A stretch of DNA of 64,000 bases from Melastoma dodecandrum (Eukaryota > Streptophyta > Magnoliopsida > Myrtales > Melastomataceae): NCBI GenBank assembly GCA_029817715.1, contig JARUPY010000087.1, positions 1,860,001-1,924,000 on the forward strand. The letters run 5' to 3'. Of the stretch, positions 25,001 through 35,058 are shown piece after piece. The notes beneath the pieces were generated by a model. That model ran no database searches, was not told where the DNA came from, and saw only the letters and a list, made by a program, of their open reading frames with translations. The position numbers were made by a program, and so were the translations under genes. Numbering within the stretch: the stretch's first letter is position 1; each line of letters opens with the position of its first letter.

Positions 25001-25618
25001 TGGTAAAGCCTGTAGAAGACAATGATTCTGTGAGAAAACAAGGCAGATATTTCCTTTGCTGGTTATCTTGCTAACTGAGATGAGATTGAACATGAAAGTT
25101 GGGACAAACAAGGTATGTTCAAGGATCAGATCATCTGTGATTCTAACGACCCCTATGTGTGTAGCCAGAACATTAGCATTATTGGGAAGCTGTATCTGCA
25201 ATGGAGTCGTTAGCTTAGAGTAGGTGGTAAAATAAGAAAGGCTGGAGACAACATGATCTGTTGCACCAGTGTCTAGAATCCAAGTGTTCTGTTTTGTTGT
25301 GATATCTGTGGATTGAAAAGACAAGATACCTGTAAAGTTTTGAGGATTTAAGGATTCTGAAATGGTATGTCCCTGGTGTCCCACAGCTGTAATGTGACTA
25401 GGGTCATCCACATTGAGTAACTTTAATAACCTCTGAACTTGCTCTTTTGATAGATTCAACTCAGGGGATTCTTGCTTCACATTTCCAGCATTCTCTACCA
25501 TCGCAAAACTCACTTTGCTTCCTCCCGATATGCTTTCTCGCATGGAAAGTCTACTTCTTCCTCTTCCTCCTCTCAGACTGGGGGGAAATCCAACTAAGAA
25601 AAAACAGTTCTCCTTCAC
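22001..25618 (-). CDS. Copia pol polyprotein (protease, integrase, reverse transcriptase, RNase H)
   Basis: One uninterrupted 1205-codon frame. The aspartic protease site WILDTGATDHV is near residue 113. The integrase zinc region (WHYRLGH ... CTICHEAK) is at about 270-310. The integrase core, with HCDIWGPC, IDDFTRVTWVY and TPQQNGVVERKH, is at about 325-440. Reverse transcriptase starts near 700 (ALSDNETWELV, GCKWVYK, FDIHNAFLNGEL), with YVDD near 870. RNase H shows YSDSDWGG, KSTTGF, EAEYRA and YCDNKSAI at about 1045-1150. All main catalytic motifs are present, so the enzymes may be functional. It is the downstream part of a gag-pol frame and is joined to gag across a frame change near 25,620-25,660, so its apparent first Met is not the natural start. 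Confidence 0.93.
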   Translation of the reverse strand: MKENCFFLVGFPPSLRGGRGRSRLSMRESISGGSKVSFAMVENAGNVKQESPELNLSKEQVQRLLKLLNVDDPSHITAVGHQGHTISESLNPQNFTGILSFQSTDITTKQNTWILDTGATDHVVSSLSYFTTYSKLTTPLQIQLPNNANVLATHIGVVRITDDLILEHTLFVPTFMFNLISVSKITSKGNICLVFSQNHCLLQALPSWKTIGLAERAGGLYTLQKSDGIAGTGTPVQVRNTARLLDNNTDLHRISSVRHQTTLDHFDLWHYRLGHVPPDKFLFLKKVDASITMSLHNACTICHEAKQRRLVFPLSHIQTVKPFDLLHCDIWGPCAEIALGGFRYFLTIIDDFTRVTWVYLMKQKSEVQNLIRQFHIFVNTQFNGQIKVIRSDNGLEFNMTDFYKAHGIIHQTSCVATPQQNGVVERKHQHLLQVTRAFLFQANLPLRFWGYALLAATHVINRLPSAILHHKSPYERLFLKPPAYQYMRVFGSLCYACTLSHGRTKLAKRARKCIFLGYPFGTKGYYLLDLDTLTIFISRDVIFYEYIFPSVPNSSIPDSAVVLPGSSTCLVDTAASFVEPILSSHTHRNIHTSDSHEEVNTTLLDNEQVTDLRRSTRNRKLPSYLQEYHISLSAQQAGLISSDRSATSLSSVSVPQYPIEPFLSYTRLSKPYKTFLLSLESNIEPNSYYEAKGVPHWEAAMTSELQALSDNETWELVPLPPGKRAIGCKWVYKTKLRADGSVERHKARLVAKGYTQREGFDYHETFSPVAKHTSVRVFLALAAANGWILRQFDIHNAFLNGELSEEVYMQLPQGLDIQGETPPGSSVVCRLKKSLYGLKQASRQWNSRLTTCLTEYGFLQSKADYTLFTKHEPRGFIAVLIYVDDMAVAGTSEELIDDLKESLQKQFKVRDLGTLRFFLGLEIARSKKGLFVSQRSYSLRLLEESRKLAVKPSSIPITPNHKLMHEDGEEKVDAGAYRRLVGRLIYLGLTRPDLTYAVHVLAQFMDRPTNKHWNAACYVLRYLKGSPGKGIFFSSESKPALCAYSDSDWGGCLETRKSTTGFSIFFGDSLISWKSKKQATIARSSTEAEYRAVATTTAEILWLRTLMKDFGVMVETPIHLYCDNKSAIHISKNPVFHERTKHLEIDLHFVREKIEEGIIKVLYVKTQHQIADLFTKALHPGRLNFLLERWECKTFTAPILRGSIS

Positions 25619-26787
25619 ATGGCCCTTTTTCTTACAATTATCACAGAACAGATCCCCCTAAACTTCTTCCTTTCAGCAAACGCCACCTGCTTGCTATCAT
25701 CCCTTTCATCTTCTGTTCTCCTTTCAGTACCAAGCAAAGTGGCTGCTGTCATTTGGTTCCCAAAGAACACATTCTTCTCTATCGTTTTGTTTTGCTGCAT
25801 TTCCTCTCTTTGAACAATATTAAACGCTTCTCCTAACGTTGGAAAAGGTTTTCTTAGCAGTATTTGTGTCCTCAATGCCCCAAATTCTCTGTTGAGTCCA
25901 TTGAGAAACTTGAAGACCATATCCTTCTGTTGTTGTTCCGCATACGCTTTCTCCCAACCACAATCGCATTTTCCACATTCACAATGCGGATAGGGTCGAT
26001 AAACCCTCAGTTCTCGCAACAGTGACAACAACTCGTTATAAAACACAGAGACTGACTTTCCTCCTTGTTCAAGACTGTAATACTGCAATTGTAGTTGACA
26101 TACCCGAGCATCATTAGGTTCTCCATATCTTTCCTGCAGCTCTTCCCAGATTTCTCTCGCTGTGTCCAGATAGAATGATGCTCGAATCAACAAATTTCGA
26201 GCAGTCTATCTGGGAATGGAAACTGACTTCTGCAGCCATGGTTTGGAAACTGCAGTATCATGGCTCGAGTAGTATTATGGAAATTGACTTATGGCTGGAT
26301 TCGAGTAGTATTATGGCTCAAATCAACAAATTCGAGTAGTTTGGAGCTGTGATAATTTGGTGATAATTTCGAGCAGTCTATCATGGATGTCGAATCAACA
26401 AATTATCCATGGCTAATAATTTGGTCAAGCCATGGATTCGAGTAGTATTATGGCTCGAATCAACAAATTCCTGTAGTATCATGGCTGCATAAGTCATTTT
26501 CTCCATTCCATATTCAATAGGAATGGAAACTAACTTCTGCAGCCATGACTTGACCAAATTATCACAGCGCTTCCATGCTCCAAACATACTGCTACTACTC
26601 TCAGGTTTTGGTATGGTTCCATCTGCGAAACCCTGCTTTATTCTCCAAAATGCATGGTTCCCGTCCGAAAGTTATGGTGAGACGATGGCAGTAGTTTGCG
26701 GATCTGTTGGACTTACAAAGAAAGGTGACTGCGGACTATCCACAGCTTCAATCTCCATGCTCCTTCCTCTTTGCATGTCCGTCATCG
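25619..26787 (-). pseudogene. Copia gag of the large element, disrupted
   Basis: On the minus strand a start MTDMQRGRSMEIEAVD lies just inside the primer-binding site. The family pattern SDGNHAFW ... FADGTIPKPESS ... FGAWKRCDNLVKSW then appears after a stop. The continuing part (ASFYLDTAREIWEELQERYG, FKFLNGLNREFGALRTQIL) is intact from 26193 down. Between them are an in-frame TAG (26206-26208) and about 300 bases of scrambled duplication. Near the 3' end the zinc knuckle C-x2-C-x4-H-x4-C (CDNCKKKGHVKENC) sits in a different frame from the preceding gag, the change occurring at a short G run. Gag is therefore not functional as read. Confidence 0.8.
26225..26530. repeat. Scrambled short duplications inside copia gag
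   Basis: Short blocks recur in shuffled order. TTCGAGCAGTCTATC is at about 26197 and 26366. TTCGAGTAGTATTATGG variants are at about 26263, 26290 and 26428. AATCAACAAATT occurs four times (about 26185, 26315, 26391, 26457). GGAATGGAAACTNACTTCTG is at about 26213 and 26520. The blocks copy neighbouring gag sequence, so the array seems to have arisen in place. Confidence 0.75.
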
Positions 26788-26798
26788 CTCTGATACCA

Positions 26799-27140
26799 TG
26801 AAGGTTTGGTAGGAGCCGTTATCAGGGAAGAAGACGCTCACTTGCTCAAGATCTTTCATTAGAATCTTCTGTAATCAGCCAGCAAGACCGACGCGCACAA
26901 AACAACCCCCTGCAGAGTTTGCTTTTAAAACAATCCTAACAACCATCTCATACTCATTTTACACATTTGCCCCATGTGTATTTGATTGGGCTTAAACATG
27001 TTCTACGGCCTTGGACTTGTCTTCTTTTCCTTGCACTTGTTCTCAACCTTTCATCCTTCATCTCCAAATTCAGCCTCCAGCTGCTTTATATCAGCATCCT
27101 CTGCACTATCCTCTGTCTCATTCAACCTTCTCAACTTACA
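26799..27140 (-). repeat. 5' LTR of the large copia element
   Basis: On the plus strand it runs from TGAAGGTTTGG to AACTTACA, so on the element strand it reads TGTAAG..TTCA. It is bordered outside by target duplication AATAC and inside by the initiator tRNA-Met primer-binding site. Confidence 0.9.
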
Positions 27141-27334
27141 AATACGGTGTCAGTGAGGAATATGTACGACGGATACTTCTCATCCTCAAGATCGACAGCT
27201 TCGACTTTGACATTAATGGATACAACCACCACCTGTGGCGGCTTGCCAGAGCGATAAATCCGAGTTCTTAGCCGATGGAGATAGCAAGTTCTTGATGCCA
27301 GTTGCCGTCTTCCCGAGTTGACCACGCATCGCCC

Positions 27335-27450
27335 TTAGTCAACCAACCTCCACATCCGATCAGGCCGTCTGGTGAACCTCCATCTGGACCAAGAGTTGTC
27401 CGAGTGTCACCGATGTATCGTGGCAAAGACTAGATCCACCCGTGACAGCC
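27335..27450 (+). repeat. 5' LTR end (U5-like) of the gypsy element
   Basis: Shares ordered blocks with 34235-34390 and ends just before a primer-binding-site-like sequence at 27452. The upstream part of the LTR is not identifiable. Confidence 0.5.
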
Positions 27451-27809
27451 TTGGCAACTCCGCTAGGGACTCCTTGGGCTTCTAAAGAATTAGGGTCGAA
27501 AAATCAATTTCAAAATTACGGGCAGCCTAGTCTTTGTGTGAAGTGTGTTTGCATTTTAATTTTCGATTGTTCTATTAGGCATGTAGATAGTTGTCCTAAA
27601 ACCCGGGAACACTGAGTTTAGGGGATATACCAGCCATATGGAAGGGGTTGTCTATCTCTTTACGTGCAACAGATATCCACTCACTTTCTCGCCCGGAGGT
27701 CATGACGGCTCGGTCGGCCGGGTTTTCTATTTTTTTTGTTATGCATTTCATGCATGCATCTTATAGAATCATATTTGGTATAATTATAGCAAAACGATTG
27801 AAGATCTCG

Positions 27810-28925
27810 AAAATGTCTACTTTTACTGGACTGAAGCAAGAGCAACCACCCTTGAAGCTACCAAAGGATTTGTTTAGCAATCTCCCACCAAGTGGGAAAG
27901 AGTTTATGGATTACAAGCTAAAGTACATGATGGAGCTCATTAAATTGGAAATTGAGCCATTTTACATAATCTTATAGCAAAGTGGAACCCATAGACATTT
28001 ACCTTTAATTTCAACTACTTTGAGTTGGCTCCTAGTTATGAGGAATATCTCCAGCTAACAGGCTTTGCTCACAAGCCGGGCATCCTTCCTCTTGTTGGGA
28101 AGGAATCAATGCATTGGGAGTTGCGTTTGCTATTCAGAGTGAAATATGTCATAGTTCACAACATAATCACACGGACGAAGACAAGTCACATCCCAATCGA
28201 CACAATTCTCACCTTTCAATCTGCACCTTACCTCCTAGAGGTACGCGACGGACAAAGATCTGTACAGGCATTCATCCTTCGTTTTTTGGCATGATCTTTT
28301 ACCCTGGTACTGAGAGCTCCATATGTGTCAGAGTGATCTGTATTGCGAGATCCATCCTAGAAGATTGAATTTCATACCAAATCTGCTTGGGGAGACTTAT
28401 TATGGGCTGATTAGTATCTCTCGGACAGTTCGGTATGGGTTCAGACGTCATTACGCTTCCTTTTGCCTATTGTTGTTACAAATGTGGTTCCTGACTCATT
28501 TTGGAATTGTGGGATACCCATTGCACTCTAATCACTCCCCAAGTTTGATGCACTATATGGTCACCTAAGTCATCTTTTCGAAATGTAGTTTTAGAAGAGT
28601 ACAGAAGTTCTTTAAAACCCTCACAACGAGTGACTTCTATCACATGGCTTGTTTCTTCCAAAGGGGCGACGTGTTCATCGACTCTGCAAAAGGTGCATAC
28701 ATTCCCATATTAGGGATCGAGGGATCATCATACTACTTACCAGCTCGTATTGAGCACAATTCGGAAGCTGTGCAGAGATTCTCGTTCCTCCGACAGAACT
28801 ACAAACACCGATTGAGGGAGAACATTTTTCTCCCGAGCAAGTGCATGGGGAACAAGCAAGTCGTCAGCTTATGGACCTTAAAAATCTGCCATTCCTACGC
28901 TTATCCAGAGATCGAAGTAGAATAG
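27810..28925 (+). pseudogene. DUF7745-like region of the gypsy element, several frame breaks
   Basis: Fragments in different frames read MSTFTGLKQEQPPLKLP, APSYEEYLQLTGFAHKPG, LLGETYYGLISISRTVRYGF, LLQMWFLTHFG and YIPILGIEGSSYYLPARI. This order resembles the DUF7745 domain that precedes gag in many plant Tat-lineage elements (positional and motif-level resemblance, not computed). Stops at 27975 and 28566, and frame changes near 28130 and 28330, break it. Function in the element family is unknown. Confidence 0.55.
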
Positions 28926-29479
28926 GTTGACACAAGGGCCTATTCATTCAAATGTCGACTCTGCAGTTCTTTGTGCTAGAGTTATCAAAACTCTCATGTT
29001 TCTCATTTTGGCTTTAAGGCCTACGCGCCCCAGGATTTTTGTTATCAGATTTTAAGATTTCAAGTTTTTGTTTCTTTTAGGTTTTGAATATTTTATAAAT
29101 TGGATTGGTTTTCTTTAATTATGCTAAATATGTGATAGACAATCATCCAAAGCATCCACATGAAAATCACATTAGACCCTCTCTTACGCCTATTCTTTCT
29201 CTTCAACAAAAATACCAAAATTAATCTCCTGAGAATTTGTCCGTTCGAGCTACGAAGCCGGACCGTACACATTGTTAGCTCTGGATTCTCCGTCACTGCT
29301 GCATCTGGAACAACCGTTCCTGCAGATCCCACTGGATATCTATCAGCTCCAAACACATTCCAACTAGGAACAACCTCCTCTCCTTTTGGCTCAACCAACA
29401 ATCCCCAATTAAGGTCGAATGACTTTACTAAGATTGTAGATGGGAGTGATGAGCAAGGTTCAAATGCTCTTTTAGATGC

Positions 29480-31187
29480 GGGAGTTGATCTTGCTCTGCG
29501 AGAACATTGCGACTCTGCAGAATATGTTGCAAAACTTGACCTTTAATCGCCCTCAGATTTCCTCCAATGTGATGTCGGCACCCCTTTTGTCGGTGACAGT
29601 AACACCTCTGATCCCATCTCTCGCGGCTCCATCACTCACAGCACCAATATCATCAATCATGACTCCTCCAATCGTCTATCCTCTATGTTCACCACAATGC
29701 ACTATTTCGGAATCGGCATTCCTTCACCTTCCATCCTTCCACCCTATGATGGAAGATAATTTGAATGCCGACACAGGGACATTACAGCCACCCCAGTACC
29801 CGAGAGTTCTGCCGATACCAACCATATTGCTGGAGGTTTAGGCCAATGGAATCATTCTTGCGACACCAATGACACGCAATGCCACTATTCTCAAAGAATT
29901 ATTCCCATAATCTGATGAGTTTGAAGCCAAAGTTGAGGCCAAGATCACATCTTTGTAGGAATACAAACAATAACGTATCGCCCGCCTTAAAGAAAGATTG
30001 AATGTTGTCCTGGGGTATAACAATTACTCTCTTGAAAACTATGACTTTCAAGTTCCGCAGATCTCTATACCTCGTAAGTTCAAGCTACCAGCCTACAAGA
30101 AATTCAAGGGGATTGGTTGTCTGAAGATGCACATTAAACATTTTCTTCACAAGATGTCCATTTATCCGAAACGACTTACTCCAAGTGGCATTATTCTAAG
30201 AAAGCCTCATCGGTGTCAGGTTACACTAGTATCTGTCTCTGGATACCTCTAAATATGTATTGCTCAAAAAGCCGACGTACAATTTTCTGAACCATTATAG
30301 CTTCAACATCGAGATGGTGCCCACTATATTTGATCTGCGTAAGGTCAAGAAATATCGCAATGAGTCCACAAAGGATTTCGCTTGTCGATTACAAGAGAAG
30401 GCACTACAAATCCAACCTCCACTAAAAGGTAGAGAACTTGTGGATGAGTTTCTTCGTCTCCTCCTGAAAGGTTTTTATCAATACATGTTCACATAACATG
30501 ACTCTTCATTTAACCAAGTCGTGCTAAATGTTGAAAAGGGAAGGTCTTATCTTTTCCAGCTCGAAAGTCCAGTTGGCACCATGGGGAAAAGGGAAGATCG
30601 CGACATCCGAAAACATAGAGCGGAGTACCGGAGCTTACGCAACCACGAATTCAAAATCCCAGGATATATCGATCGTCAACCTCTCGTCATTACCCAAAGT
30701 TAATACAGATGGAAAACCCATGACTTCATGGAAACAAAGTCAGCTCTCTAAAACGGGGTAAAATACTAATCAATATGATTAGCCACATAGGAGATTAGCA
30801 TATCTTACTCACATTCCTGATCCGTTGGACGTCATGTATCATTTCTTGCATGAGATGGGTTACATTACTCCGATTCCCTAGCACGAGTCGACCCGTCCTC
30901 TCGAAGTTACAATTCGAATGCAGTCTGTCAATATCATTCGGGCATCGGTCACGACACGAGCAACTGTGGCCCTGAGGTTCAAAATACAGTCATTACTCGA
31001 TAACAAGATAATTGCTTTCGAGACTCCGACCAACCCTCCAAACATTCAGCAAAATCATCTGCCCGGGCATGTGAACATGATAACAAGTGATGATTTTGGG
31101 ACAGAACTACCACTCGTTTTCCTTATTACGGAGTTAGAGCGACCGTTGCACCAGTTGAAAGGCATTTCAATTTACTTTGATTTTTAG
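29480..31187 (+). pseudogene. Gypsy retrotransposon gag, broken by stops
   Basis: The order of motifs follows Tat-type gag. A Pro/Ser/Thr-rich spacer is at 29550-29840 and PQISIPRKFKLPAYKKFKG at about 30055. Next come FDLRKVKKYRNESTKDFACR and QPPLKGRELVDEFLRLLLKG at 30320-30480, then FKIQSLLDNKIIAFETP at about 30980. The last matches the linker seen between gag and protease in the family. Stops near 29550, 29950, 30250 and 30495, and small frame changes, mean no full-length product. No zinc knuckle was found. Confidence 0.65.
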
Positions 31188-31189
31188 TC

Positions 31190-33285
31190 CTTGAATTGTG
31201 TTGAGTTCGTTGTGTTCGACTTGTGGACATGCGAACGCGTTATCGTTAGATCGGGTCCCTTTCTATATTCTTATCGTGGGCTAGCAAGAAAGTTTGAATA
31301 TGTAATAGCACGATACATTAGCAGTTATTGTGTAAAAGTGTGGGGGAATAACGTTAGGCATATGATAAAAATGAGCATTTTTCGAGACAGTTTACAACCG
31401 TTTCAAACTCACCGTTACCTGACGCCCTCTCACTTCCCCTTTTTTTCACTTTTGTGACACTTATAAATATTTTGTCTTACGGAAAGACGCTCCAGACATT
31501 GATGGAAAACCAAATGAAGAACCTCATGGCTGCTTTGTCCATAACGCTGAGTCACTAGATGGTTACTACGGTCACAAGCAAGAATTATGACGCTACGAGG
31601 AACACAAAAGGTAATAAAAATGATCGATAGACTAGAACGCTCAACGAGGGTCGCAAGCCATGTTGAATAAATGGCGAAATGAAGTGTCGTTCCAATTCAA
31701 ATCTCATAAATCAGAAACCAACAGCTGTTGTCTTTCTGTGTAGATCCTCTAATTGGGGCAACAATCGAGCATTATAGGTAACTGGTAGAGAAAAGTATCA
31801 TTCCAATTCAAAATACATGAAACTAACACTAATAACAAATATCTTTTATGTAGATTCTTTAATTGGGGCAACAGTGAGCGTCGTTAGATAACCGATAAAG
31901 AAAAGTATCGTTCTAAGTCTATAATTTCTCACATTGAACCTATACATCCTTTCTTTCCCTACATGGCATCAAGTCAAAGCCAACATCAAAGGTAAAATGA
32001 TCATATGATAAGCACATATCATGTTCATATGTCATGCATTTCACTAAATAAATTTTATTCAAAAAATTTTTGAAACACTTTTCCTAGCGGAACACTTGTG
32101 TGCTAGAGATAAAAAGGCAAACCTATACTCAAACACATATCTTTTCGAGAGTTGAGTGAAAACACTTGCGAGGAAATCTGATAGCATCGGATTGGGAAAG
32201 AAATCCATTTGACGGGAAATGCTTTAAATAGGATTACATCGAGCATTCTTTCTTATCCCTAAACACTTTACCATTCGTAGTCATTCTTAGCCAAAGTGGA
32301 GATTTTTCGAAACCAAAATTTCATTTCAAGTCAAGGAGTCGCCTCACATAGAGGTAAATGAGTTCCTGTAGTCTCGATTTTCTAATAGGACTCATATGTT
32401 GATGCGTCACTTCCTCAAGTTTGAGTGTGAAGTATATCCCTAATGAATTTTGCAAATCGACACAATACTTCTACCATCTTTCGACCATTTCAGTACATCT
32501 CATAAACAATTCCGAAGAATTCAGTCTCTTGAGAATTCACAAATGAGACAGGGGCGAAAAAAAAGAAGAGAGCCCTTGAGCATAGTTAGAAAGGAAAAGC
32601 AAAATTAGACACACGGGCCGAAAAATGACAATCATAAAGCAAAGTGTCAAAGAAAATGGACAAGATTTAGACCCTAATAAAACAAAGATCTCGATTATAA
32701 GCAATTAAGAATTTGGGGAAATTACTTCAAGTTCAAAAGCTTCATTCCCCGAAAAAAAAATCATTCTTCGACAACCATTTTCAACTTTATACTATCTTAC
32801 TATTGCCTTCAAATACCAAGCTTCTGTCTATTTTTTCCGAGTATTGTGTCAATGAGCAAATCCACATTAGGAGAACCACACTTAAAGGTGACGCCCTCAT
32901 TTTTTGCTTTCTTTCTTAAAGGATTGAGCCTTATATAAAATAAGGTCTTACACCAAGCACACTACAACCAAAATCAAAGTCTCTTTTGACTAGTACCTAA
33001 GCATTCATTTCAAAGGAATTAAAATTCTCACTCCAATCACATGGAATAATACTTTGAGTGAGCCTTGAAATGTAAAAAAGATCTTTCATTATTATCTCTT
33101 GCACAAGTGTTCCAAATAACGAAATTTTTCTCGCATGCATATAAAATATATTGCATCCATATCACTCTCGGTCAATAGGTTCGAGAAGAAAGGCACATGA
33201 GAGACGCAAACAATTTCAAGTCGATCCCATTATTCCAAGATCAAGATGAAATCAACACCCTCATGATGAGGTATATTCTTCTTCA
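31190..33285 (+). other. Non-coding inner part of the gypsy element
   Basis: No coding homology is seen where protease, reverse transcriptase and integrase should lie. A motif around AGAAAAGTATC and GATTCTTTAATTGGGGCAAC is repeated at about 31740-31800 and 31850-31910, so some short direct repeats exist. The sequence is AT-rich and stop-dense in all frames. Confidence 0.45.
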
Positions 33286-33289
33286 CAAA

Positions 33290-34075
33290 TGTTAAGCATC
33301 TTTTCAGTCTCGGTCAAGCATTAGAAACAAATGCAACACCGTCCTCTAATGGTTAAATGTTTCATCAAATACAACACCGAGTTTTGGTTAAACTTTAGAA
33401 ACGAACGCAAACCGCCTTCAATCTGGTCAAAAGTTAGAAATAAATTTGAATCCACATTTCAGTCCCTTTTGATTAAACGTTAGAAACAAACGCGACATTG
33501 CTCTTTCGATTAAGCATTAAAAACAAATGCAACAACGTTGGTTAAGCGTTAGAAACAAACTTGACTCCATTCCATACTTTCGGTTAACCGTTAGAAACAA
33601 GCGCGACACCATACTTTCGGTTAATCGTTAGAAACAAGCGCCACGCCATTCTTTTGGTTAAGCATTAGAAATAAATACAACACCGTCTTCTTTTGCTTAA
33701 GTATTAGAAACAAACGCGACACTACTAGCGGCTTAACAAAATATTACGGTCGCCTAACAAACAGTTGGGCCGGAGGTGGTGGATCAAAAGGCCCTTTATC
33801 GGACCCTTCCGATTAAGTGTTAAAAACAAACGTGGCACCGCCCTTTCGGTTAAGCGTTAGAAATAAACGCGACACTGCTCTTTCGATTAGGCATTAGAAA
33901 CAAATGCAACACCGTCCTTTTTTGTTTAAACATTAGAAACAAACACAATCATTATTTATCTTGGTTAAGCGTTTACTAATAAAAGCGATACAATTTTCTA
34001 TCTTGGTTAAATATTTACTAACAAACACAACACCACATCTATCTTGGTAAGGCGTTTACAAACAAACGTGACGCC
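33290..34075 (+). repeat. Minisatellite with core GTTAGAAACAAACGCGACACC
   Basis: About 17 imperfect copies of a unit built on GGTTAAGCGTTAGAAACAAA plus CGCGACACCG recur every 35-55 bases. One break occurs at about 33725-33800. The last three copies (33965-34075) are a variant reading GCGTTTACTAA. Ogre/Tat elements are known to carry variable tandem repeats between pol and the 3' LTR, and the position here fits. Confidence 0.8.
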
Positions 34076-34195
34076 TTAGCATTCTATTTTCAAACGTCTT
34101 CTTAGATATTCTCACATTGAGCGTCAAATTCAGATTACAGTTATGCTCAATTATTTGAATTTGGATAGAATTCAAAGATTAATCAAGTCCAGGAT

Positions 34196-34223
34196 CACGC
34201 TCCGTAGGATTTGAACCTACGAC
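34196..34223 (-). other. Plastid tRNA-Trp (CCA) 3'-half-like fragment
   Basis: On the minus strand 28 bases read as a T-arm (GTAGGTTCAAATCCTAC) plus the 3' acceptor side GAGCGTG. This matches what I recall of plastid trnW-CCA with one substitution. The 5' half, D-arm and anticodon arm are absent, so it is not a functional tRNA. It may be a nuclear plastid-DNA insertion or a tRNA-derived scrap copied during retroelement integration. Confidence 0.55.
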
Positions 34224-34234
34224 TGTTGATACCC

Positions 34235-34390
34235 CCAGTCAACCAACCTCCACACCCGTCATTGCTCTAATCAGGCCGTCGGTTTCCTCGCCAAGAGTTG
34301 TCTGAATCGGGGAGTCATCTCGACCAGGAGTTGTCTGATTGTCACCGATTTATCCGTGGCAAAGACGGGATCCGCCCGCGATAGTGAGGA
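34235..34390 (+). repeat. 3' LTR fragment of the gypsy element
   Basis: Aligned in blocks with 27335-27450. A candidate LTR start, TGTTGATACC, lies at 34224, directly after the tRNA-like fragment. The right end near 34390 is inferred from where similarity to the 5' copy ends. Confidence 0.5.
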
Positions 34391-35058
34391 CCGGTCAATT
34401 GTTCCAGGATCAAAGATTAATGGACACATTTGTCGCAGTTACTTAGAATCCATTCATCTTCGTGGATTCAGTTCATTCGAACAATTAAATAATCTAATCC
34501 CATGATCTTGTCTTTGACAGGCTACGAAGAGACACGAATGGCGGGGCTTGGGATCGTGCATCACGTGATTGGGAATGCTGCAAGTTTTGTTTGCTTGATT
34601 TGTAAATATGGGATTTGGGTTTCGCTTGTTATCCAGTGGATTCATGGAAGGACTATGGATTTAGCTTGCTGCATGCCCATGCGTAAACTGCAAATCGCAC
34701 TGATTCAATGTACACACACTGACACTGACACCGACAACGAGTTCAGATTCACATACACGGTCGGCTAACACGAGACTGCCTCAGCAGAAAAGGAATCTTA
34801 TGGCCGAATGTCATGGTAGGATCAACATGCTTCTAGAATATCGAAGCTCTGTTAGCGAACTTGTGCACCAAAGCACCAGAGTTCACTCCCGAAATCATCT
34901 GTTGCTGCTCCCTTGACACCGTGAAAGCCCATCTTCTGACAAGACATATCAAGTCTGAATGCCTAAAGTGCTAGATTCCGGGACGTCTCCCTTCTATAGA
35001 ACAAGGTAGCAAAATCATAGTCAGTAAAGGACACGAGAGTCGGTTTTCATGGCCTAAA
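34391..35058. other. Short gene-free interval right of the transposon block
   Basis: No gene is identified. A short ACACTGACACTGACACCGACA repeat occurs near 34715-34735. Small open frames on both strands at 34454-34768 overlap and have no family features. From about 34950 the sequence is likely the 3' untranslated region of the minus-strand exon that follows. Confidence 0.4.

Larger units (their letters stand above)
21671..27140 (-). mobile_element. Ty1/copia LTR retrotransposon, nearly complete
   Basis: LTRs of 340 and 342 bases (21671-22010, 26799-27140) flank the element, and the 5-bp target duplication AATAC is present at 21666-21670 and 27141-27145. On the minus strand the primer-binding site TGGTATCAGAGC directly follows the 5' LTR. 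The polypurine tract TTGAGGGGGAG directly precedes the 3' LTR. The inside carries a damaged gag and a pol frame of 1205 codons without internal stops. Element length is 5470 bases. The intact pol and similar LTRs suggest a fairly young insertion that has since lost gag function. Confidence 0.93.
27146..34390 (+). mobile_element. Degenerate Ty3/gypsy element (Tat/Ogre-like), gag only
   Basis: Related segments at about 27335-27450 and 34235-34390 share blocks such as AGTCAACCAACCTCCACA, ATCAGGCCGTC, AAGAGTTGTC and GTGGCAAAGAC. They look like the decayed ends of two LTRs. Right after the first is TGGCAACTCCGCTAGGGA (27452-27469), close to the tRNA-Arg type primer-binding site known in Ogre elements. 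Then follow a DUF7745-like region, a retrotransposon gag region and a non-coding 3' part with a minisatellite. No protease, reverse transcriptase or integrase is seen. The arrangement resembles terminal-repeat gag-only elements. The left boundary is uncertain because the copia element lies against it. Confidence 0.6.

Noticed and set aside
27011..27271. 86-codon plus-strand frame crossing the copia LTR end
   Set aside because: It crosses the target-duplication junction, so it is a chance fusion of LTR and flanking DNA.
33290..34075. CRISPR-like array
   Set aside because: Repeats are imperfect, spacers are similar to one another, no cas genes exist, and the genome is eukaryotic; a minisatellite explains it.
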